Origin: an uncultured Dehalococcoidia bacterium
Lineage (GTDB): Bacteria > Chloroflexota > Dehalococcoidia > Tepidiformales > Tepidiformaceae
Length of the DNA stretch: 12,156 nucleotides
NCBI GenBank assembly: GCA_937954195.1
Contig: CALFYR010000297.1
Coordinates: forward strand, 1 to 12,156
Direction: 5' to 3'
Part shown: one piece after another, positions 1 to 5,746 of the stretch
How positions within the stretch are numbered: position 1 is the stretch's first letter
How the letters are laid out: each line of letters opens with the position of its first letter
Made by a program: the position numbers and the translations under genes
Notes under the pieces: model-generated
The model's database searches: none
Seen by the model: the letters and a program-made list of their open reading frames with translations, nothing else
What the model was told of the DNA's origin: nothing

Positions 1-860
1 GGGTGTGGTTGAGACGGGAGCTTGTGGTGGGGTGGTGAGGTGGGTGCGGAGCGCGGCGCTTGGCTACGCGCCCTTGCTGACGCGCGGGCCGAGGTTGGGT
101 TTTGTGCGTGGGGGCCTGACGTGCGGTGTTTGGTTTGCGAGCGGATTTCCCTCATCCCCTGGCCCCTTCTCCCGAAACGGGAGAAGGGGGTGTGGTTGGG
201 ACGGGAGGTTGTGGTGGGGGTGGTGAAGTGAGTGCGGAGTGAGGCGCTTGACTGCGTCTGGATCACGCCCTTGCTGACGCGCGGCCCAGGTTGGGTGTGT
301 GGTGTGCGTGAGGGATGGGGATGGCGTCGGCTGTTTGGTTTGCCACGATCCGCTCCCTTTCCGGTCGCGGTTCATCGGGTGTGGTGGTTTGGGTGAGGGG
401 AGTCGGGGTATGAGCGACGCGCCCTTGCTGACGCGCGGGCCCAGGTTGGGTGTGTGGTGTGCGTGGGGGATGGGGATGGCGTGGGGTGTTTGGTTTGCCA
501 GGCGCCGCTCCCTTTCCGGTCGCGGTTCCACCGGGGTGTGGTGGTTGGGGTGAGGGGAGCCGGGGTATGGGCGGCACGCCCTTGCTGACGCGCGGGCCTA
601 AGTTGGGGTGTGTGGTGTGCGTGGGTGGTGGTGGTTGGGTGGGCGGGTTTGGTTTGCCGGGCGCCGCTCCCTTTCCGGTCGCGGTTCATCGGGTGTGGTG
701 GTTTGGGTGAGGGGAGCCGGGGTATGGGCGGCACGCCCTTGCTGACGCGCGGGCCTAAGTTGGGGTGTGTGGTGTGCGTGGGTGGTGGTGGTTGGGTGGG
801 CGGGTTTGGTTTGCCGGGCGCCGCTCCCTTTCCGGTCGCGGTTCCACCGGGGTGTGGTAC
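1..860. repeat. GT-rich tandem repeat array, five full or partial units
   Basis: This is a non-coding array that runs off the left edge. A conserved 20-base block, gcccttgctgacgcgcgggc, recurs at 70, 267 (one change), 421, 578 and 735, giving periods of 197, 154, 157 and 157. A second 21-base block starting ccgctccctttcc recurs at 350, 505, 664 and 821. In the first unit its place is taken by a different hairpin at 163-189. Bases 548-687 are identical to 705-844, so the last unit is a recent duplication. The plus strand is almost all G and T between blocks. Both blocks can fold imperfectly. The array ends exactly at the stop codon of the HTH-ClpN gene at 861. Long frames cross it on both strands, but their translations are Pro/His- or Gly/Trp-rich and periodic, so I do not call them genes. 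Confidence 0.9.
163..189. repeat. REP-like perfect hairpin
   Basis: A perfect 12-bp inverted repeat, ccccttctcccg / cgggagaagggg, surrounds an AAA loop. It sits inside the first repeat unit, where the other units have the ccgctccctttcc block. The preceding 'ccctcatcccctgg' plus a pyrimidine/purine stem resembles intergenic REP-type palindromes scattered in many GC-rich genomes. That resemblance is from memory and not from a search. There is no T-run on either side, so a simple rho-independent terminator is less likely. Confidence 0.7.
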
Positions 861-1535
861 TCAGGGCTTCTTGGCGGCTTTGTGTTCTTTGATGATGGCG
901 AGGACTTGTTCGCGGGCGGCGTCGAGGGTGACGCCGAACTTTTCGAGGACGCCGGACGAGATGGCGCCGGGTTCGGCGATGAGGCCGAGGAGCAAGTGTT
1001 CGCAGCCGACCCAGGTGTGCGTGAGGCGGCCGGCTTCCATCATCGCGAATTCGACGACGTGTTGGGCGCGGGGCGTGAGGCCAATTTCCATCTCGATGGG
1101 TTCCGGACCATTGCCAATGATGGTGTTGATGGCCTGGGCCACCGAGGCAAGGTCGACATTTAGCCGGAGCAACGCTCTCGCGCCGGCGTTTTCGGCGTCA
1201 GCGACGATGGCGAGCAACTGGTGTTCGGTGCCGATGTAGTTGTGCTGGCGCTTCAGCGCTTCGTCGCGGGCGGATTCGAGGACGGCGCGTGCCCGTTCGG
1301 TCATGAAGGCAAGCGGGGTGGTGGTGGCGGCAGCAGCAGCCCTGCGTTCCGAAGTCTGGCGGCGTTCCTCGGATTTCAAGAACTCGACGAGGCTGGATTC
1401 GGAGATGAGCCATTTGCGCCCGAGCTGCATTCCCGGGAGCAGACCCTCGTTGAGGTACCGGTAGACGGAGTTCTTGTCGATGTTGAGCTGTTCGGCGACC
1501 CATTCGGGATCTTTGAAGTCGAACTGGTCTGGCAT
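861..1535 (-). CDS. Excisionase-like HTH fused to ClpC-type N-terminal (Clp_N) repeats
   Basis: The 224-residue protein has two parts. Residues about 8-55 form a MerR/excisionase-type winged helix-turn-helix (WVAEQLNIDKNSVYRYL, then LGRKWLISESSLVEFL). Residues about 74-222 hold two Clp_N repeats, with HNYIGTEHQLLAIV in the first and HTWVGCEHLLLGLI in the second; ClpC uses this fold to bind adaptors and substrates. There are no AAA+ modules, Walker motifs or protease residues, so it cannot unfold proteins itself. I chose the ATG at 1535 because a likely promoter lies at 1568-1595, which would place the frame's earlier GTG (1586) and ATG (1577) upstream of the transcript. The Shine-Dalgarno is weak (AGGG, 8 bases upstream). 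Role inferred: a DNA-binding protein that may sense or be controlled by Clp adaptors, substrates or arginine-phosphorylated proteins. The domain calls are firm and the function is unknown. Confidence 0.88.
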   Translation of the reverse strand: MPDQFDFKDPEWVAEQLNIDKNSVYRYLNEGLLPGMQLGRKWLISESSLVEFLKSEERRQTSERRAAAAATTTPLAFMTERARAVLESARDEALKRQHNYIGTEHQLLAIVADAENAGARALLRLNVDLASVAQAINTIIGNGPEPIEMEIGLTPRAQHVVEFAMMEAGRLTHTWVGCEHLLLGLIAEPGAISSGVLEKFGVTLDAAREQVLAIIKEHKAAKKP

Positions 1536-1567
1536 GATTTGGGGCCCTGTTGGCGATCTCAAACTGC

Positions 1568-1595
1568 ATCCTACCATTTTGTCCACGTTTTACAA
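1568..1595 (-). promoter_or_regulatory. Candidate promoter of the HTH-ClpN gene
   Basis: Read on the minus strand, TTGTAA (1595-1590) and TAGGAT (1573-1568) are separated by 16 bases and resemble a sigma70 -35/-10 pair. Transcription would start near 1561 and leave a leader of about 26 bases before the ATG at 1535. This is a motif match only. Confidence 0.45.
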
Positions 1596-1596
1596 C

Positions 1597-1621
1597 GTCC
1601 AAGATCGATAGTCCAAGATCG
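1597..1621 (-). promoter_or_regulatory. Direct repeat just upstream of the HTH-ClpN promoter
   Basis: The 11-mer CGATCTTGGAC (minus strand) occurs twice, at 1621-1611 and 1607-1597, separated by 3 bases (14-bp period). The inner copy ends one base from the putative -35 box. This is the usual position for an activator, and direct repeats are a usual target for MerR/excisionase-like HTH proteins, so autoregulation is possible. Confidence 0.4.
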
Positions 1622-1684
1622 TCATGTCTGAGCACGATTTGTGCGGCTGGCCGTGTGCGCAAGGAGGCTGGCCGCAGGCACGCG

Positions 1685-1719
1685 AAAGCCCCGGCTGGCG
1701 CGGGGCCTGAGCCGGGGCT
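1685..1719 (-). terminator. Probable terminator downstream of pspA
   Basis: A perfect 10-bp inverted repeat, agccccggct (1687-1696) and agccggggct (1710-1719), has a 13-base loop. On the minus strand the stem is followed by a short TTT. It begins 27 bases past the pspA stop codon, where a terminator is expected. The T-run is short, so efficiency is uncertain. Confidence 0.6.
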
Positions 1720-1745
1720 GACGGGGTAGGTCGTTGGCTGGCGGG

Positions 1746-2480
1746 TTAGTCGCCGGAGGTGAGTTGGGGGGCGGCGCCGGACTTTAGGGCGGCGAGGCGT
1801 TCTTCGATTTCGAAGGAGGCGATGTCGTCGTCGAGCTGATCGAATTGTTCTTCGAGGGAGCTGGCGGCGACTTCTTCCATGCCACGGGCGAGGGCTTCCT
1901 GGCGGCGGATGCGCTCTTCGAAGCGATGGAGGTCGCTGGTCGGGTCGATGGTGGAGATGCTCTTGATGGATTCCTGGACCTTGAGGGAGGCCTGGGCCAT
2001 CTTGGCGCGGGCGACGAGTTCGTCGCGCTTCTGGACGAGGGTTTCGCGCTTGTCGCGCATCTTATTCAGGCCGTCCTTGAGCTTTTCGGTGAGGACGGTT
2101 TGCTGGTCGACCTGCTCGGTGAAGGTGCGGACTTGCTCTTCGAAGCCAATCTGGCGGCGGAGGGCGGTCTTGGCGAGCTCGTCGAAGCGGTCGGCTTCGG
2201 CGGTCTTGCCTTCGGCGCGCATTTCGTCGCCCTTCTTGGAGGCCATGAGGGCCTTTTGGCCCCATTCGAGGCGGGCTTCCTTGGCTTCCTTGAGGTCGTC
2301 TTCGAGCATGCGGAGGTTACCGACGGTTTGGGCGACGGCTTTTTCGGCATCGGCGATGTTGCCGGTGAAATCGCGGATCATCTGGTCGAGCATCTTTTCG
2401 GGATCTTCTGCTTTATCGAGCAGAGCGTTGATGTTCGCCTTCATGAGGGTGGACATGCGTCCGAGGATGGAAGTTGCCAC
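1746..2480 (-). CDS. pspA: PspA/IM30 (Vipp1) family membrane-stress protein
   Basis: The 244-residue protein is almost entirely charged helix, as in PspA/IM30. This family forms ESCRT-III-like rods and rings on the inner face of the cytoplasmic membrane and preserves it under stress. The signature near the N-terminus is ANINALLDKAEDPEKMLDQM, which closely matches the family start. Coiled coil covers about residues 25-215. The GTG at 2480 is chosen over the internal ATG (Met9) for two reasons: GGGAGG lies 8 bases upstream, and it gives the 13-14 residues that normally precede ANINALLD and form the amphipathic helix that touches membrane. The neighbour 82 bases upstream encodes a TPM-domain membrane protein; pspA and TPM genes are found side by side in other high-GC bacteria. 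No pspF, pspB or pspC is visible. Confidence 0.93.
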   Translation of the reverse strand: MATSILGRMSTLMKANINALLDKAEDPEKMLDQMIRDFTGNIADAEKAVAQTVGNLRMLEDDLKEAKEARLEWGQKALMASKKGDEMRAEGKTAEADRFDELAKTALRRQIGFEEQVRTFTEQVDQQTVLTEKLKDGLNKMRDKRETLVQKRDELVARAKMAQASLKVQESIKSISTIDPTSDLHRFEERIRRQEALARGMEEVAASSLEEQFDQLDDDIASFEIEERLAALKSGAAPQLTSGD

Positions 2481-2523
2481 GAAGATTGCCTCCCTGGGCC
2501 TCCTGCCGGCCCGTAGTGAAATG

Positions 2524-2552
2524 ATGATACCCGGTCGAAGGTTTCGGCCGGG
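2524..2552 (-). promoter_or_regulatory. Candidate pspA promoter with an abutting inverted repeat
   Basis: On the minus strand TATCAT (2529-2524) matches the -10 consensus at five of six bases and lies 43 bases before the pspA start. Immediately upstream, 2530-2552 is an inverted repeat with 10-base arms (cccggtcgaa and ttcggccggg), nine of ten paired plus one mismatch, around a 3-base centre. It replaces any recognisable -35 box, so it could be an operator or activator site. It also lies 10 bases past the stop of the TPM gene, so a terminator stem is an alternative reading. Confidence 0.45.
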
Positions 2553-2562
2553 GTAGTCCCGG

Positions 2563-4629
2563 TTACCAGCGGCCTCCGCGGGAGCGGCCGCCGCGGGCGC
2601 CGCCGCCCGAGGGGAGCTTGAACCCGCCGCCACCGCCACCCGAGCGACCCCACGGGGTACCGCCGAAACCTCCGCGGGACATGCCCCCACCGAGGACGCC
2701 GCCCAGGATGCCGCCCAGCACCTGGGAGCCGATATCGCCAGCCCCGGCGGACGGGCTGCGCGGGCGGTCGCGGCGGCGGTCATCATCACGGTCGTAGCGT
2801 TGGGAGCCTTCGAAGTCGCGGCGGGCGAGGCTGAGGGCATCGGCGGCGAGACGTTCGACGCCTTCGGCTTCGCTGGCGGCGCGGGAGATATCGGCATCGC
2901 AGAGGCGGCGCGCGATATCGAGGCGGCGTTCGGCTTCGGCGAGGCGGGTGCGGGCTTCGCTGCCGACCCCACCGCGGCGGGAGAAGATGTAATCGGCGGC
3001 GCGGCGGTAGGCCGTTTCGGCGCGGCGGATGTTGGCCTGGCAGGCTTCTTCGGCGCGGCGCTGGCGCTCGCGTTCCTCGCGGACGCGTTCGAGGACGGCA
3101 TCGGCGCCGAAGTTCGCTTCCTGGGCGAGAGCGACGATGGCGAAGGGGTCGCGCTGGGCGGAGGCGGCCTGACGGCGGGCGGCCTGGAGCTGAGCTTCGG
3201 CGCGAGCGAGGGCGTCTTCGCCGGTGGTTACGCGTCCATCGCGGAGGGCGGCGCGGGCGGCGGCGATATCGGCCTCGGCGGCGGTGAGCTCGGCCTGGAC
3301 ACCGGCATCGGCTTCTTCGACGAGGGCAGCCTGCTTCTCGACGGCATCGAGAAGGGCCTTCGCATCGACGAGGGCGGCCTGGCCTTCGCGGGCGGCAAAG
3401 GCCGCATCCTGCGTGCGGGATTCGGCGACGGCGGCAAGGCCCTCGGTGGCGGCTTCGCGAGTGTATTCGAGGCGTTTGCGGGCCTCGGTGACGTTGCCAT
3501 CGAGCGGTTCCCAGACGGCCGGCGCGAAGACACGGAGGGCATCGAACCGGCGTTCGACGGCGGGGATGCCACGTTCGATCTCGGCCACCTGGGATTCGAG
3601 CGACTTGAGGATGTCCGGGGCGTTCCGTTCGAGGTCACGGACCTGTTCGATGCGGGCGGTCTGGGCGACGAGGAGATTCTTCGCGGTCTCGCAGTGCTGG
3701 ATGAGGCGTTCGAGCGCGGCCTTGCGCTCGGCGGGCGGTTCGGGGTCGTTGTCGTCGAGCTTCTGGCGGAGGAGGAAGGCCTCGCGGAGTTCGTTGGCAG
3801 CCTGTTCGACGGCGGAGCGGAGCGGCGCGACGTCGGCTTCGCGGAACTGGGCTTCGGCGAACCCGAGCTCGTCCCGCGTGTCCTGGAGGAGCTCATCGAC
3901 TTCGAGGAGGAGGAGGTTGGCCTGGGCGTCGAGGTCCTTCGGTTTGGTGGCGGAGGAGGTGGACTTGCCGCCACCACGGCCGGTGCGTTTTCGGAACCAG
4001 CGGAATCCGACGATGGCCGCGATGACCGCGCCGATGACGCCGAGGATGGGCCAGATGCTGATGCCGCCGCCTTCGGAGGCGTCGCCGGTGGAGCCACCGC
4101 CGGAGGTAGGCGTGGCGGTGGGTTGGGGGGTTGGTTCGGCCACGGTGCTCGCTTCGCCGAGGCCATCTGCGAAGGCGGCGACCGCGCCGGCAAAGTCGCC
4201 ATCGGCGAGGCGAGGTTCGAGGACATCCGCGAGGAGGGTGTCTATTTCGGCGTCGGTGAGTCCTTCTTCGAGGGCGGGGCCGACCCAGGTGGCGTAACTG
4301 CGGTCGTCCAGTGCGACGACGAGGAGGGAATCGTTGCCGCCGAAGGAGTTTTCTTCGGCGACGGCATCGGAGTATTCGGTGGCGGAGAGGTCGTCGGTGG
4401 TGAAGGTGAAAAGGACCCAGAGCTGGATGCCGTGTTCGAGCTGGAGGGACGCCAGGGCGTCCTCGACGGTATCGCGGCCGGCGTCGAGTTCGCCGGTGAG
4501 GTCGGTGATTTGCTCATCGAGGAACGGGGGTTCCTGGGCGCGGGCCGGGGAGGCGAGCATCGCAAGGGCGAGCAGGGCGAGCAGCGCCAGCAGGTAGGGG
4601 GAATGGGGCAGGGTGGCGCGTCGCAGCAT
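2563..4629 (-). CDS. TPM-domain membrane protein with long coiled coil and Gly-rich tail
   Basis: The protein has 688 residues. A signal peptide covers residues 1-31 (leucine/alanine core, ASPARA cleavage site). The TPM domain follows at about 36-158 (family of YgcG, Psb32/TLP18.3, MOLO1), with HGIQLWVLFTFTTDDLSATEY and NDSLLVVALDDR. Then come a Pro/Thr/Gly linker (163-189), one membrane segment (190-209), a basic patch FRWFRKRTGRGGG, and helical coiled-coil sequence from about 225 to 630. The end is a Gly-rich, Arg/Trp-containing tail that closes RGGRW, echoing the Gly-rich C-terminus of YgcG-type proteins. Predicted topology: TPM domain outside, coiled coil inside. The ATG at 4629 is chosen because GGAGG sits 4 bases upstream and a signal peptide begins there; the frame runs open much further upstream but is meaningless. 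The inner coiled coil could contact PspA, encoded next, but this is inference. Confidence 0.87.
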   Translation of the reverse strand: MLRRATLPHSPYLLALLALLALAMLASPARAQEPPFLDEQITDLTGELDAGRDTVEDALASLQLEHGIQLWVLFTFTTDDLSATEYSDAVAEENSFGGNDSLLVVALDDRSYATWVGPALEEGLTDAEIDTLLADVLEPRLADGDFAGAVAAFADGLGEASTVAEPTPQPTATPTSGGGSTGDASEGGGISIWPILGVIGAVIAAIVGFRWFRKRTGRGGGKSTSSATKPKDLDAQANLLLLEVDELLQDTRDELGFAEAQFREADVAPLRSAVEQAANELREAFLLRQKLDDNDPEPPAERKAALERLIQHCETAKNLLVAQTARIEQVRDLERNAPDILKSLESQVAEIERGIPAVERRFDALRVFAPAVWEPLDGNVTEARKRLEYTREAATEGLAAVAESRTQDAAFAAREGQAALVDAKALLDAVEKQAALVEEADAGVQAELTAAEADIAAARAALRDGRVTTGEDALARAEAQLQAARRQAASAQRDPFAIVALAQEANFGADAVLERVREERERQRRAEEACQANIRRAETAYRRAADYIFSRRGGVGSEARTRLAEAERRLDIARRLCDADISRAASEAEGVERLAADALSLARRDFEGSQRYDRDDDRRRDRPRSPSAGAGDIGSQVLGGILGGVLGGGMSRGGFGGTPWGRSGGGGGGFKLPSGGGARGGRSRGGRW

Positions 4630-4688
4630 CGCTCCTCCGTTCGCGTTGGATGGCAAAGGTACCCCGAGTTGGCGTGCGGGGGCCAGCG

Positions 4689-4994
4689 CTACAGGGTGCG
4701 GGCGAACGCGGTGAGGCCGGCGGCGACGACCACCGCGAGGAGCATGGGGCCGCGGGCGGCGATCACAGCAGCCCCGGCAAGGACGCCGAGCAGGCGGTGG
4801 TCGATGGTCAGCGACTGACCGGAGCCGAAGGTGTTGACCACGACGAAGGCGGCGAGGAGCGCGGGGACGAGGCCTTCGAACAGGTTGGTGAGCTGGGCGG
4901 GGAGCTGGCGGCCGCCCAGCAGAACTGGGCCGACGGCGCGAATGACGACGGTAACCGCACCGACGACGAGCGTGACGAGCCAGGCATCGCTCAT
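4689..4994 (-). CDS. azlD: AzlD-family branched-chain amino acid export subunit
   Basis: The 101-residue hydrophobic protein has about four membrane segments. The opening (WLVTLVVGAVTVVIRAVGPVLL), the middle (FEGLVPALLAAFVVVNTF) and the late ARGPMLLAVVVAAGLTAF match the small AzlD subunit. AzlC and AzlD (BrnF/BrnE) together export branched-chain amino acids or analogues across the cytoplasmic membrane. The start codon overlaps the azlC stop by 4 bases (ATGA at 4994-4991), which implies translational coupling. The TPM gene starts 59 bases further on in the same direction. Confidence 0.92.
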   Translation of the reverse strand: MSDAWLVTLVVGAVTVVIRAVGPVLLGGRQLPAQLTNLFEGLVPALLAAFVVVNTFGSGQSLTIDHRLLGVLAGAAVIAARGPMLLAVVVAAGLTAFARTL

Positions 4995-5686
4995 GCGCGC
5001 CTCCAGGCGGCGAGGGCGCCGATGCTGGCAGCAATGATGGGGATGCCGGGTTCGGTGATTGGCACGAGGACGAGCGCGATAGCGGCACCGATGACGGCGG
5101 CAGTGACGGCACGGCGGGACTTGAGGGTCGTCCAGAGGAGGGCGAGGAAGAGGGCGGCGAAGGCGGCATCGAGGCCGAAGTCTTCGGGTTCGCCCAGGAA
5201 ATCGCCGCCGAGGACGCCGAGGAGCGTGCCGAGGAACCAGGAGACGTAGATGGTGACGCCGGCGCCGAAGAGGGTGCCGGGTTCGAAGGTGCCATCGCCG
5301 CGGTTGGCGACGGCCCAGGATTCATCGACGACGAACTGGGAGCGGACGAAGCGCTGGGGGAGGCGGCCGGTGATGGCGGGGGCGACGGACACGCCGATCG
5401 GGAGGTAGCGGGCGACCAGAAGGACGGCGGCGGTGATTGCCGCACCGGTGCCGCCGCCATCGGCGAGGACGGAGACGATGGCGAACTGGGACGCGCCGGA
5501 GAAGGTGGTGAGAGACATGACGAGCGGGGCGATGATGCCCATGCCTTCGGCGCGGGCGAGGACGCCGAAGGAGACGCCGAAGGCCCAGACGGCGAGGCCG
5601 ATGGGGAGGGCGACGCGGACGCCGTAGCGGAAGCCGGAGCCACCGGAAGCTGTGGCGCGCCGGACGGGAGCTGCGGGATCGCTCAT
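4991..5686 (-). CDS. azlC: AzlC-family branched-chain amino acid exporter
   Basis: The 231-residue membrane protein has about five to six hydrophobic segments. FRYGVRVALPIGLAVWAFGVSFG and the family hallmark SLTTFSGASQFAIVSVLADG identify AzlC, the large subunit of the AzlCD/BrnFE exporter. The later VARYLPIGVSVAP and FVVDESWAV also fit. Length is normal for the family. The ATG at 5686 is the only start that keeps the first helix, but I see no Shine-Dalgarno before it (cgcttaaccc precedes the ATG). It could be leaderless or be read through from the gene upstream, 60 bases away. No Lrp- or AzlB-type regulator is adjacent; the gene upstream is a LuxR-type membrane regulator. Confidence 0.93.
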   Translation of the reverse strand: MSDPAAPVRRATASGGSGFRYGVRVALPIGLAVWAFGVSFGVLARAEGMGIIAPLVMSLTTFSGASQFAIVSVLADGGGTGAAITAAVLLVARYLPIGVSVAPAITGRLPQRFVRSQFVVDESWAVANRGDGTFEPGTLFGAGVTIYVSWFLGTLLGVLGGDFLGEPEDFGLDAAFAALFLALLWTTLKSRRAVTAAVIGAAIALVLVPITEPGIPIIAASIGALAAWRRA

Positions 5687-5700
5687 GGGTTAAGCGAACA

Positions 5701-5746
5701 GGGTGGGGGGCTTTGGGGGAAGGGCCAGTTTCGGGGAGTGGGCGGG
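5701..5746 (+). other. G-quadruplex-forming potential in the regulator-azlC gap
   Basis: Seven G-runs of three or more fall within 46 bases: GGGTGGGGGG, then GGGGG, GGG (5721-5723), GGGG, GGG and GGG. The first four tracts have loops of 1-7 bases, the classical G4 pattern. The G-rich strand is the template for both flanking minus-strand genes. The motif is visible, and any regulatory role is inference. Confidence 0.5.

Noticed and set aside
64..734. Long minus-strand frames rich in Pro, His and Arg across the repeat array
   Set aside because: They repeat with the DNA period, exist in several overlapping frames, and have no start signals or domain character; they are by-products of the tandem repeats.
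1..860. CRISPR array
   Set aside because: The repeats are about 157 bp with long, related spacers, not 25-40 bp repeats with unique spacers, and no cas genes are present.
2800..4818. 672-codon plus-strand frame rich in Gly, Ala, Asp and Glu
   Set aside because: It is antisense to the TPM-domain gene and arises from high-GC codon bias; the minus strand has a signal peptide, domain, membrane segment and strong ribosome site.
4630..5643. Upstream extension of the TPM frame into azlC/azlD (Ser/Pro-rich)
   Set aside because: The sequence is low-complexity and antiparallel in frame with real genes; the ATG at 4629 has a Shine-Dalgarno and begins a signal peptide.
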